Assembly (NCBI GenBank): GCA_018333515.1
Contig: JAGXSZ010000001.1
Coordinates: 1-64,000 of the forward strand
DNA: 64,000 nucleotides
Reading direction: 5' to 3'
DNA from: Actinomycetota bacterium
Lineage (GTDB): Bacteria; Actinomycetota; Aquicultoria; Aquicultorales; Aquicultoraceae
The translations under genes and the position numbers were made by a program. The stretch's first letter is position 1. Each line of letters starts with the position of its first letter. Under the pieces are notes generated by a model, which did no database searches, was not told the origin of the DNA, and saw only the letters and a program-made list of their open reading frames with translations. Positions 36,490 to 44,032 of the stretch are shown piece by piece.

Positions 36490-38577
36490 TTAGGTAATTA
36501 GGGTGGTTGCGGGCAATTCCCGCAGATCAATTTCGACCTGTCGCGCACGAAAGCGATCGTTCATGTGGTTGAATAAGTCTATACTCTGCTTCAAATACCG
36601 GGTCGCGGAATCGATGTCTCCCCTCGCTTTTGAAACTAGACCATTAGCCCATGCAACCCAGGCCGGCGTAGAATAACAAGCCTCATCTGCATTCTCTTCA
36701 GCCCGGCGAATGCAGATACTTGCGGCCTCCAGTCGCCCCATCCGGGCTAGGGCTAATGCCCGGTAGCTATAAAACGGCGACGTCCACCGGGGCCAGCCTT
36801 TGGCGCGCGCGAAGCGTATTCCTACCGCCGCCCATCGCGCCGCTTCTTTGGCCATGCCAAAGCCATGCAACTGCCACACCATTACCACAATTGTTGGTTC
36901 AACATAATACGACGGGAGTTGCGAAATATTACCTCTCAGCCACTCCTCTAAAACCTTTACGGACGCCCCAGGGTTCGAATCCGCAAGAACAAGTGAAGTT
37001 AATAACCCCAGGTGTCCTGGGCTGTACTTCCCTGCTTCAGGGGGCGGACATAGCGCCACCGCTTCGTCCCGCTCGTTCATGAGGTATAGCGTGAACGATA
37101 AATTTGCGCGAGCCACAAATTCGAGCTGCTCGACCTTTGGCGAAGGTGTGACCTTGCCGATTATGGCGAGCGTCTCGCGTAAGAATCGCTCTGCCACCAG
37201 CCGCTCTCCCATTAAGTGTGCCAAAAGCGCACGCTCGAAAATAACTCTTTGAATGTCCTGGGCGTCCGTAAAGTAAGTTAAAGACTGAATGGCTTTATCA
37301 AATGCCGCCTTTGCCTCCTGCAGACGATGCTGATCTCTAAGCGCTAACCCAAGAATTAAAGAGAGCCTGGCTTCTGATCCCCTGTCGCTAAACGCTTGCG
37401 CTAGACCCATACCTTCATGTGCCAAAGTTGCTGCCCTGCCAAAACGTCCGACCTGCCAATTGGCGTCAGCCGCAAGCAACAGCGCCCGACACAGGTCAGA
37501 CGGTTGTTCGCCTTCACGATAATACACAAGTGCCGGCTCGATATATGCGAGTGCTTTACCGGGTTTGGGTTCCACCGGCGTAAACAAAAGAGCACCGCTT
37601 ATAATCAGCCGGGTCTGCGCCTCGCCCTTTCTATCCCCGTGTCGCTTATATATAGATAACGCTTTCTCAAGCGCTTTCATACCTTCGTCGATATCGCCCT
37701 GCAGGGCCTTATCCTCACCATATACCAGAAGAAAGCTGGCATTGCGTAGCGGATCATCTGAGAGGCGCTCGGTTTTATGAGACTTAAGCTCTTGCCGATG
37801 GAGCTCGTTGTGCCGACTACCGCCAGTTGATCTAGTAGAATAATCGTTTAGATCTGGGCCTATCTTCTTATATAAGCTTATTGTCTTTTCACTCGGGGGG
37901 ATACCCAGCTCCACATCTAGTATCTGCCGGCAGCTTTCAAATTGTTCCGCTATGCGGGTCGGTTGGTCTATAGCGGCATAGAGACGCATTAGGGACCGGT
38001 GCGCCCTCTCATCCAACGGATCTATGGCAAGCCAACGATGAGCATACGAGACGGCTACCTGATTCAGACCTGAAACAGCAAGACGTTGGACCAGTTCTCG
38101 CAGTACCCCGGCATGGATATCGGAGAGGCGCCTGCGTTCAGCCAAACACCAATCCTCGTTCATGTCCTCAAGAAAGTCTCCCCGGTAAATGCCGGCCGCC
38201 GCCACCAGAGACTTGATATCCGGTGTATCCCCATGAACCTCTTCCATGGCCCGAGCTTCGAAGATCGACGCGTCGGAGCTAAAATCCCGCTTTAAAGGGA
38301 CACGCACCGCATCCCTGTGTATCTCCAAGACATCCTGCGGAGCACCACCCTTATTAAGGGCTTGCCTTAAGTGATGGAGTGCGGTGCGCAGGCTGCCCGC
38401 CGCCCTTTGCTCATCGACGTCACCCCAAAACATACCGCGCAGCGCATCGCGCCTGACCCATTCACCTTGCTTCCAGAAGACATATGCAGCGAGTTGGCGT
38501 ACCTTCCCGGCAGGAATCGTAACTTCGCCATCCTGAGTTAATATGGCAAACTTTCCTAGCATCTGAACTTTAACCAT
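36490..38577 (-). CDS. BTAD-domain (SARP-like) transcriptional regulator with TPR region
   Basis: 695 residues. N-terminal winged-helix DNA-binding domain (KVQMLGKFAILTQDGEVTIP, GKVRQLAAYVFWKQGEWVRR, SLRTALHHLRQALNKGGA), then the bacterial transcriptional activator domain (about 95-245; IYRGDFLEDMNEDWCLAERR, LAIDPLDERAHRSLMRLYAA, DQPTRIAEQFESCRQILDVE, LGIPPSEKTISLYKKI), then about 400 residues of tetratricopeptide-like helices (EGMKALEKALSIYKRHGDRK and so on). No NB-ARC ATPase domain lies between, unlike many SARP-family activators. This architecture is common in Actinomycetota and Chloroflexota. AAGGA is 8 nt before the ATG. The targets are unknown; it lies between SLH genes and a toxin-antitoxin island. 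Confidence 0.9.
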   Translation of the reverse strand: MVKVQMLGKFAILTQDGEVTIPAGKVRQLAAYVFWKQGEWVRRDALRGMFWGDVDEQRAAGSLRTALHHLRQALNKGGAPQDVLEIHRDAVRVPLKRDFSSDASIFEARAMEEVHGDTPDIKSLVAAAGIYRGDFLEDMNEDWCLAERRRLSDIHAGVLRELVQRLAVSGLNQVAVSYAHRWLAIDPLDERAHRSLMRLYAAIDQPTRIAEQFESCRQILDVELGIPPSEKTISLYKKIGPDLNDYSTRSTGGSRHNELHRQELKSHKTERLSDDPLRNASFLLVYGEDKALQGDIDEGMKALEKALSIYKRHGDRKGEAQTRLIISGALLFTPVEPKPGKALAYIEPALVYYREGEQPSDLCRALLLAADANWQVGRFGRAATLAHEGMGLAQAFSDRGSEARLSLILGLALRDQHRLQEAKAAFDKAIQSLTYFTDAQDIQRVIFERALLAHLMGERLVAERFLRETLAIIGKVTPSPKVEQLEFVARANLSFTLYLMNERDEAVALCPPPEAGKYSPGHLGLLTSLVLADSNPGASVKVLEEWLRGNISQLPSYYVEPTIVVMVWQLHGFGMAKEAARWAAVGIRFARAKGWPRWTSPFYSYRALALARMGRLEAASICIRRAEENADEACYSTPAWVAWANGLVSKARGDIDSATRYLKQSIDLFNHMNDRFRARQVEIDLRELPATTLIT

Positions 38578-38880
38578 AGATTTATTCCTTAATAAGTAAG
38601 GCTGCGGTATATCGCTACCTCAAAAGAAGAATATATATCGTTTGGCATGCGTTTGTTTAACAATTATAGTATGATCAAATCTTACTAACAAGATAAGCGG
38701 CACAAATTCACAATTTGAACCGGTAACCGGATACTTCAGAAAGCCAGAGGTCCTTCGCCTATTGTCTTATTTTTTTACAAAAGCTAGTATAAAATTAAAG
38801 CTTTTGTATACATAAGGAAACGCTTTCTTAAGTAAAACTTACGCATAATTCTCCATCATAAAGACAGAAGAGGTAAAGAG
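38578..38880. other. Divergent gap between BTAD regulator and DUF433 gene
   Basis: 303 nt, AT-rich, no gene. It contains a 10-bp inverted repeat over a promoter-like TATAAA, listed separately. Confidence 0.5.
38763..38808 (+). promoter_or_regulatory. Promoter and operator candidate for the DUF433/DUF5615 pair
   Basis: Inverted repeat TACAAAAGCT (38776-38785) and AGCTTTTGTA (38799-38808) with a 13-nt spacer that contains TATAAA (38788-38793); TTGTCT at 38763-38768 is a loose -35 with 19-nt spacing. The pair overlap suggests antitoxin autorepression. Confidence 0.45.
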
Positions 38881-39126
38881 ATGAATGGTCAGCAGCTACT
38901 GGAAAGAATCACTATCAACCCCGACCTTATGGTTGGCAAGCCAACCATAAGGGGTTTAAGAATTACTGTTGAGCAAATCTTAAAAGCACTAGCTAGTGGA
39001 ATTTCCACTCAGGAATTACTTGACGACTATCCTGAATTAGAGCCTGAAGATATTAAAGCTGTTTTACTCTACGCTGCTGAGCTAGTAACCGAGGAGCAAG
39101 TTTTTGAAATTGGCAAAGGCGCTTAA
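38881..39126 (+). CDS. DUF433 antitoxin
   Basis: 81 residues of the DUF433 family: RITINPDLMVGKPTIRGLRI, then TVEQILKALASGISTQELLD and DYPELEPEDIKAVLLYAAEL. This is a small winged-helix-like protein common as the partner of DUF5615 PIN-like toxins in VapBC-type modules. AGAGG is 7 nt before the ATG. The next gene starts 3 nt after its stop, and the TACAAAAGCT inverted repeat lies upstream. Confidence 0.88.
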   Translation: MNGQQLLERITINPDLMVGKPTIRGLRITVEQILKALASGISTQELLDDYPELEPEDIKAVLLYAAELVTEEQVFEIGKGA

Positions 39127-39128
39127 GG

Positions 39129-39491
39129 ATGCAGTACAAAAACTTAAAGTTTTTAGTGGATGTGGGAGTAGGTAAAAGGTTAGAAGAATGGCTTAAAGAT
39201 CAGGGGTACGACTTAAAAAGCATAAGAGATATAGACCCTCGTATGCTCGACAAAGAAATACTGAAAGTGGCTGTCTTTGAAAACCGCATGGTTATTACGA
39301 TGGACAAGGACTTTGGGGAGCTAGTTTTTAATTCCAGGTTGCCTCACGGAGGGGTTTTGCTGTTAAGGCTTGAAGATGCGAAATCCGACGAAAAAATCGA
39401 AATTATGAATAAGATATTAGACGAGCACTCAGATAAACTTCTAAACAAGTTTTGCGTTTATAAAAATGGGAGGTTGAGGATTAGAAAGTAA
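39129..39491 (+). CDS. DUF5615 PIN-like toxin
   Basis: 120 residues. DUF5615 proteins are PIN-domain-like nucleases with conserved acidic residues: LKFLVDVGVGKRLEEWLKDQ (first Asp; most members read DxN here), IRDIDPRMLDKEILKVAVFE (central DxxI with Asp and Glu), VITMDKDFGELVF (third and fourth Asp). Members are expected to cut RNA. The start ATG is coupled to the antitoxin end. In the first motif the usual Asn is Val here, which may change activity. Confidence 0.86.
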   Translation: MQYKNLKFLVDVGVGKRLEEWLKDQGYDLKSIRDIDPRMLDKEILKVAVFENRMVITMDKDFGELVFNSRLPHGGVLLLRLEDAKSDEKIEIMNKILDEHSDKLLNKFCVYKNGRLRIRK

Positions 39492-39642
39492 ACGGTAATA
39501 GCTCTAATATTCAATGAAAAAGACTTCCGGGCTTTGTTGTGCGATATCCGTAGAAACGTCCCCTAGGCCGGAATCTTTACCGGACAGTAGTGACTAAGAC
39601 CAGAAGTTCTGGCATTTCTAACAGGGCTTCTAGTTTCGGTGT

Positions 39643-39720
39643 GGAGGATAACGGGCTCGAACCGATGACCTCCTGCGTGCAAGGCAGGCGCTCTACCGAC
39701 CGTTTCTGAACTGCGCCTCC
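39643..39720 (-). pseudogene. tRNA-Ala(TGC) pseudogene
   Basis: Read on the minus strand, the anticodon arm is perfect (CCTGC CTTGCAC GCAGG, anticodon TGC), with GTAGAGC before it and GGTTCGAGCC in the T arm. The acceptor stem pairs only five of seven (GGAGG with CCTCC), the D arm is disrupted by an insertion of about 9 nt, and the T stem has a mismatch. It looks like a decayed alanine tRNA, perhaps left by an integration event. Confidence 0.7.
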
Positions 39721-40049
39721 CTCGTTGAAGCTAGGGGCGAAGTCTCATTTGTTGATTTTGAAAGATACGTCTAAATTAGTGGCTTACTTCAATTCGATTC
39801 AAGTGGTTGGTAAATTGGGCGAGTTCATTGCTAAAAGTGCGTGTTCCATAGGCCTTTGCTTGTTCAATAAGAACTTTATCAATAACACCAGCTATCACTC
39901 TCCGATTACTTCCCTAGCTAAGTTTTTAGATTAAGACAATAGTGACGGCAGACTCATCATGCGCATATATTAATGACACGATGACGGGACACTAAGAATT
40001 AGTTTTAGCTGTTCGAGGAGGCTGTCGAGGTCTGACCCCGACATTCAAT

Positions 40050-40069
40050 CTTTCAAGACCGGTACCTGG
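40050..40069. repeat. 20-bp repeat, copy 1
   Basis: CTTTCAAGACCGGTACCTGG; the second copy at 42234-42253 differs by one base. Together they lie at both ends of the MNT/HigA segment. Confidence 0.5.
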
Positions 40070-40153
40070 GTTGGAATCGTTTTTATATGCCGATCGGCGG
40101 CCACGACTGTCGGATGATCTCAATTTTGTCATAACGAATTCAATTTATGTTTA

Positions 40154-40197
40154 AATATTGTCCACATGGTTACGATATTAATCATATGGACAATATT
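40154..40197 (+). promoter_or_regulatory. Inverted-repeat operator before the MNT gene
   Basis: Perfect 11-bp inverted repeat AATATTGTCCA (40154-40164) and TGGACAATATT (40187-40197), spacer 22 nt, about 40 nt upstream of the TTG start. Centre-to-centre distance of about 33 bp is three helical turns, suitable for two dimers of the gene's own winged-helix domain. Confidence 0.6.
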
Positions 40198-40232
40198 ATA
40201 GCCATAAGTTATGATTGTTGCGGAGGCATCCT

Positions 40233-40922
40233 TTGAAAATAAATCGACCGTTAGATCAATTGTTTACAAATGAGGCAAGAATTCAGATTCTTAGAACGCT
40301 TTTTAAGTTCCCCGGTGAATTTACAGGTAGGCATATCTCTAGGTTAAGCAGCCTTCCCCATGCTACCTCCAGGCTAAACTTAAAAGCGCTTGAAGGTAGC
40401 GATATTCTTACTGTGAAACACGTTGGAAGAAGCAATCTTTATTCTTTAAACAAGAACAATATCTTATATCAACCGTTAGCTGCTTTATTCGAAGCTGAAC
40501 AATCGGTAATGCGAGAACTTGAGGGTAGATTAACTCATGCGTTACGGGATAACCAGGACATAAGCAATAAACTAATCCATGCATCCCTCTATGGAAGCAT
40601 AGTTAAAGAAGATGAGAGCCCTGATAGCGATATCGATCTATTTCTTCTATTCAAGGATGACATCGATAAATCAAAACTCGATGAGTTATTGGATCCCGTG
40701 AGAGAAGAAGTAAGTAAGCATTTTGGTAACCATCTTCACATAATGAGTTTTTACTGCAACAGGCGCAAAAACTGCGATGAGCTATTGAGTCTAAATCTCG
40801 TAAAAGAAGTAGCTCATTATGGTAAGAAACTTTACGGAGAAGACCTTGAGGAGGTTCTAGATCTTTGGCAAAAGGAGCAAAGACAGCGGCGACACATCCG
40901 GGCGAAGAAAAACTCTTCATAA
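40233..40922 (+). CDS. Winged-helix fused to MNT nucleotidyltransferase (antitoxin type)
   Basis: About 229 residues. N-terminal winged-helix (FTNEARIQILRTLFKFPGEF, TGRHISRLSSLPHATSRLNL, KHVGRSNLYSLNKNNILYQP) and a C-terminal minimal nucleotidyltransferase with the GSX10DXD signature (LYGSIVKEDESPDSDIDLFL). In MNT-HEPN systems the MNT protein AMPylates and silences the HEPN RNase. Here a DNA-binding domain is fused in, so it may also repress its own promoter, which carries an inverted repeat. TTG at 40233 lies 6 nt after GGAGG. The end overlaps the HEPN-like gene by 58 nt. Confidence 0.85.
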   Translation: MKINRPLDQLFTNEARIQILRTLFKFPGEFTGRHISRLSSLPHATSRLNLKALEGSDILTVKHVGRSNLYSLNKNNILYQPLAALFEAEQSVMRELEGRLTHALRDNQDISNKLIHASLYGSIVKEDESPDSDIDLFLLFKDDIDKSKLDELLDPVREEVSKHFGNHLHIMSFYCNRRKNCDELLSLNLVKEVAHYGKKLYGEDLEEVLDLWQKEQRQRRHIRAKKNSS

Positions 40923-41275
40923 ATAAAGCAAGAAGGTTTCTTGAAGGCGCCAGAGAACTGCTCAAACAAAACAATCATGAAGGTGCCGCCGTGCTCGCAG
41001 TTCACTCCACAATTTCGAGTTGCGATGCGCTTACGGCAAAATTCCTTAGCTGCAGACATAAAGGCGAAAATCATGCTACGGTTGTAAACCTCCTTAAGAC
41101 ATTGCCCCTAAAAGACGTCACCGAGTTGGATACCAAAATCAAACAAATCACTGAGATCTTAACGAAGAAGACTCAGGCGGAATATGAAAGTAAGCCAATT
41201 AGGAAAGATGGTGTAGAAACGATGGTCGCCCAGGCATCCCGAATATATAGATGGGCTAAAGGCTTGGTAAGGTAA
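40865..41275 (+). CDS. HEPN-domain toxin candidate
   Basis: 136 residues, helical. The sequence (FINKARRFLEGARELLKQNN, HEGAAVLAVHSTISSCDALT, AKFLSCRHKGENHATVVNLL, then KKTQAEYESKPIRKDGVETM) is the pattern of HEPN proteins paired with nucleotidyltransferases. RHKGENH fits the RX4-6H catalytic spacing (R, five residues, H), though its place in the fold differs from classic HepT, so RNase activity is unproven. The TTG start lies within the MNT gene, so the two are translated together. Confidence 0.72.
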   Translation: MAKGAKTAATHPGEEKLFINKARRFLEGARELLKQNNHEGAAVLAVHSTISSCDALTAKFLSCRHKGENHATVVNLLKTLPLKDVTELDTKIKQITEILTKKTQAEYESKPIRKDGVETMVAQASRIYRWAKGLVR

Positions 41276-41336
41276 ATCCCTTGAGCAAATACTAAGTATA
41301 ATCACGCCACCCCCTGCCCTTGTTTTATGAAATGTA

Positions 41337-41386
41337 GGCTTTCGTTTTGCAAGCTTAGAATTATTTTCAGCACTGAAAAGTTCACG
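41337..41386. repeat. 50-bp direct repeat, copy 1
   Basis: 49 of 50 bases match 43842-43891 in the same orientation. Contains an inverted core TTTTCAG-CA-CTGAAAA. Both copies flank the 2.5-kb block holding the HigA/HigB, DUF2283, RHH/RelE and ATPase-remnant genes. Confidence 0.8.
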
Positions 41387-41423
41387 CTAAAATCCAAACT
41401 ACCCCTTCGCGGATGTATATCGC

Positions 41424-41729
41424 TTATGCTGCCTCGTGCGGATTGGCCGTCAGGGATTTCTCCGGCGTGATGGTGAAGTCAACACCAAGCGCTGTTGCCA
41501 GTCTGAAAAGAGTGTCAAGTGTTGGCATCTGATTTCCACTTTCAAGCCTTGCTATCGCCGATTGGGTTGTTCCCATGCGCTCGGCGAGTTCCTCCTGAGT
41601 CAGTACGGCAGCAAGCCTTGCACCTATCATCGCTCGGCGAAACTTATATTGGGGTTTAAGCTCCTCGCGTGCTTCCCTAAACTCAGGGTCCCGGGCCTCC
41701 CTTTCGGCAATGTAATCTTTATGTTTCAC
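41424..41729 (-). CDS. XRE/HigA-type antitoxin
   Basis: About 101 residues with an XRE helix-turn-helix (RRAMIGARLAAVLTQEELAE, RMGTTQSAIARLESGNQMPT, LDTLFRLATALGVDF). Such proteins bind their own operator and neutralise a RelE/HigB-type toxin. I chose a GTG at 41729 (AAGGA 6 nt upstream). The toxin gene upstream overlaps it but carries a frameshift, so this may now be an orphan antitoxin. Confidence 0.82.
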   Translation of the reverse strand: MKHKDYIAEREARDPEFREAREELKPQYKFRRAMIGARLAAVLTQEELAERMGTTQSAIARLESGNQMPTLDTLFRLATALGVDFTITPEKSLTANPHEAA

Positions 41730-42074
41730 TTTCCATCCTTTCCCTGTAGTCATTCATTCTTCGTAGGGCTGTTTCAATCTCAACTGGCGGCGTCTTTACT
41801 GTCTTCTTGGTGAAGGCGTGTAATAACACCAGGCGTTTCTCCGACGCGGCGAAGTAAAAAACCCTGTGCTGTGTCCGCCCGGTGGCGCGCAGCTCCCACA
41901 GTTTACCGCGAATGCTTCTAATGTGGGCGCCCCTAGTCCCAAGCCAAACGACTCTAAAAGGTCGAGGTCGTAAGTTATGCGAGTAGCTTCTTTAGTTTCG
42001 AGGGCGCCAAGGTACTCCACAACAGGGCACCTTCCGTTTGCGGTTTCGTAATAGATCAGGCACCACTGATTCAC
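41719..42074 (-). pseudogene. Frameshifted HigB/RelE-type toxin
   Basis: The N-terminal half (MNQWCLIYYETANGRCPVVE, YLGALETKEATRITYDLDLL, ESFGLGLGAP) is in one frame. From about 41945 the family sequence continues in the next frame: IRSIRGKLWELRATGRTQHR, VFYFAASEKRLVLLHAFTKK and TPPVEIETALRRMNDYRERM, ending at 41719. A missing base in the CCC run at GCGCCC explains the break; without the change the chain would be a normal Gp49/HigB-type toxin of about 118 residues. Sequencing error is possible but a true inactivation is more likely given other decay nearby. Confidence 0.8.
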
Positions 42075-42233
42075 AGGTACAATATAGCATAGGTGCTATA
42101 TATTGTCACCTAAAAAGCGGGCTATTTCTATTAAGATAAGCCCAAAACTGTTTAAAAACAGGCTCCTTTATATGCTGATATTCTATTCAGTTATCCACCG
42201 CCAAATTAGGCAGAAACTCTGTGCTTTTACAAA

Positions 42234-42253
42234 CTTTCAAGACCGGTGCCTGG
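42234..42253. repeat. 20-bp repeat, copy 2
   Basis: CTTTCAAGACCGGTGCCTGG, 19 of 20 identical to 40050-40069. Located just past the decayed DUF2283 gene. Confidence 0.5.
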
Positions 42254-42255
42254 AT

Positions 42256-42458
42256 TTAGGCGGTTTCTTTATCGATTTGCTGATATGTAACATCCGGCAA
42301 ATGTGCTGTTTTTTTGGCATGTTCAATCGTCATACTGACCGTGTTGCCGTCAGCATCAAGGTCAATATAGAGTCTGAGATTTCTCTCGTTTCCTCAATCG
42401 GATTGTCTGAAAATTCTACAAGAGCCGTGTCGGTATCACTGAAATACTTAATTTTCAT
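42256..42458 (-). pseudogene. Frameshifted DUF2283 protein
   Basis: After GAGGAGG and an ATG at 42458 the reading is MKIKYFSDTDTALVEFSDNP, IEETREIS, then the family continues in another frame as LYIDLDADGNTVSMTIEHAK, KTAHLPDVTYQQIDKETA to a stop at 42256. This is a DUF2283 antitoxin-like protein with a one- or two-base deletion near 42367. The usual DUF4258 partner toxin is not seen beside it. Confidence 0.75.
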
Positions 42459-42495
42459 CGTTGTCCTCCTCCTCCTCAAACCCTCGACATTCACT

Positions 42496-42753
42496 TTACC
42501 GGTAGACATCTTTACGATGGCTAATTTTAACTATCCAAACCATATGATCGTTGTCCGCAACTGAATAGACGACACGATATCGTCCTTGCCGTATACGATA
42601 TCTATCTTGACCGGTCAGCTTTTCGCAACCGGTAGGTCGTGGCTCTTCGGCCGGCATTTCAATGCGTTTTAGAATCTTCTTAATATCTTTTTTCGGTATC
42701 TGGGTGAAGTCTTTTTCGACAGATACTTTAAAGTAAATTCTATAGACGGCCAT
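42496..42753 (-). CDS. RelE-family toxin
   Basis: 85 residues: YRIYFKVSVEKDFTQIPKKD, IKKILKRIEMPAEEPRPTGC, EKLTGQDRYRIRQGRYRVVY, SVADNDHMVWIVKISHRKDV. This is the standard RelE fold including the basic LTGQ-DRYRIRQGRYRVVY segment and the terminal HRKDVY motif, where catalytic residues of RelE homologues lie. It begins inside the end of the upstream RHH gene (14-nt overlap), a typical antitoxin-then-toxin order. Confidence 0.88.
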   Translation of the reverse strand: MAVYRIYFKVSVEKDFTQIPKKDIKKILKRIEMPAEEPRPTGCEKLTGQDRYRIRQGRYRVVYSVADNDHMVWIVKISHRKDVYR

Positions 42754-42973
42754 TTTCTTTTAATCTCTTAACCATTTCATCATAGCTGATCGAAGGCTCT
42801 TTGATCCTTTCTTCAAACGCTGCGATATCTTCGGCATCCTCACTAAGCGCCTCCCTAACGGCATCATTAACAATCTCCGATACCGACCGGAATGTTTCAA
42901 CCGCTTTTAACTTTAGCGCTTTATGAAGTTCGGGATCTAAATATATAGTTGCTCGTTTTGTTCGGGTAGTCAT
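42740..42973 (-). CDS. Ribbon-helix-helix (CopG-type) antitoxin
   Basis: About 77 residues. N-terminal ribbon-helix-helix (TRTKRATIYLDPELHKALKL, KAVETFRSVSEIVNDAVREA) and an acidic C-terminus (LSEDAEDIAAFEERIKEPSI) for toxin binding. ATG at 42973 lies 7 nt after GGAGG; the frame to 43006 is less likely. Its partner RelE follows. The DNA between 42980 and 43025 contains a GTCATAACG/CGTTATGAC inverted pair suited to autoregulation. Confidence 0.88.
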   Translation of the reverse strand: MTTRTKRATIYLDPELHKALKLKAVETFRSVSEIVNDAVREALSEDAEDIAAFEERIKEPSISYDEMVKRLKENGRL

Positions 42974-43142
42974 AACGTCACCTCCTGGTTCTATATCATA
43001 AATCATAGCGCTATGACGTTATGACATCAAGGTTAATTTAGGGGACGAGCCCTGGCGCGTCTAGACGTGGTTTACAAGGCATGGTTTTACTTTAATACTT
43101 AAGACCCCATGATCTAAGAATAATCCCTTTGAGAGAGAAGTG

Positions 43143-43850
43143 TTAAACTCCTTCAATGACCGCTCTCAAGTCCTTGGCCGGTAACGTAAAGACATTGTTT
43201 CCGATCGGATATGATTCTTCCCCCGGATAAACGACAAACCCCTTCCCGCAAGATAGATCGTCGCACGCAATCCAGAACCCTTTTGAAACCTTTGGGCTTG
43301 CGGAATATTTTACTTCCACCGCAACAGGTCTATTTCCAGCATCAAGCAGCAATAAGTCAATTTCCGCGCCCGCGCTCGTGCGATAAAAAAATGCCCGCCA
43401 ATTCTTTGGTATAAGCCCGATTATTTGCTCGACGATAAACCCCTCCCAAGAGCTGCCCAGTCCCGGATGACCCTGCAGGTCCTCAAATGTCCTGATTCCT
43501 AACAATGCATGAAGCAATCCCGAATCACGGATAAATACTTTCGGTGATTTTATCAACCTCTTCTTGGTATTGAAATGAGCCAGATAGCTTTCGGGATACC
43601 CACCCCTCAACCAGAGTTTTTGAATGCTGTCGTACCCTGTCTCTTCCATTGTAAACGGCGTCAACTCATGATAGATTATCCTGCCGGCCAAGCTTTCCGA
43701 GGCTTGTTTTATTAATGCGGGAGAGGCTGAGCCGAGTATAAGAAATCGCCCTCCTGCTCTCTTTTGGTCCACCAATGCCCGCAGAAGTGGGAAGAGTGAC
43801 GGCATGCGTTGGATTTCATCGATGATGTAATATGAAATATCGGCTTTCAT
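43143..43850 (-). pseudogene. Remnant of DUF4143-family AAA+ ATPase
   Basis: 235 residues. The Walker B-like segment (YYIIDEIQRMPSLFPLLRAL), the sensor segment (GGRFLILGSASPALIKQASE) and the C-terminal nuclease-like part (PKVFIRDSGLLHALLGI, AGAEIDLLLLDAGNRPVAVE) are present. The N-terminal Walker A region is missing, with a stop just upstream inside the 50-bp repeat, and about 80-100 residues are missing between GGYPESYLAHF and NTKKRLIKSPKVF. It is probably inactive, though the remaining frame is open and the C-terminal domain could still be translated. Confidence 0.85.
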
Positions 43851-43891
43851 TTTGCAAGCTTAGAATTATTTTCAGCACTGAAAAGTTCACG
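43842..43891. repeat. 50-bp direct repeat, copy 2
   Basis: Matches 41337-41386 at 49 of 50 bases and overlaps the first codons of the ATPase remnant, so the remnant's truncation point lies at this repeat. Confidence 0.8.
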
Positions 43892-43943
43892 ATTACAGAA
43901 ACGTATTATTCACATTTAATTAAGAGAAAATACGCCGGGACAT

Positions 43944-43973
43944 AAGAGAGCGCCTCGGGTGAGGCGCTCTCTT
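43944..43973 (-). terminator. Hairpin terminator of the S-layer-type gene
   Basis: 13-bp stem AAGAGAGCGCCTC (43944-43956) and GAGGCGCTCTCTT (43961-43973), 4-nt loop, about 60 nt after the SLH protein stop. T-runs on either strand are short, so it may work in both directions. Confidence 0.65.
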
Positions 43974-44032
43974 GTCGTTCTTTTCTAATCAAGGTGTGAA
44001 GCTTGCGCTGCAAACTCGATTATTTGGTTGGA

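Larger units (their letters stand above)
39492..40232. other. Long non-coding stretch with tRNA remnant and operator
   Basis: 741 nt. It contains a decayed tRNA-Ala (39643-39720), one copy of a 20-bp repeat (40050-40069) and the palindromic operator before the MNT gene. An open frame at 39725-39934 has no family match or SD. Confidence 0.55.

Noticed and set aside
39725-39934. 69-residue open frame
   Set aside because: No SD, no motif, lies in a decayed region next to the tRNA remnant.
42103-42564. 153-residue frame on the plus strand
   Set aside because: Antisense to the frameshifted DUF2283 gene and the end of the RelE gene; no motifs.
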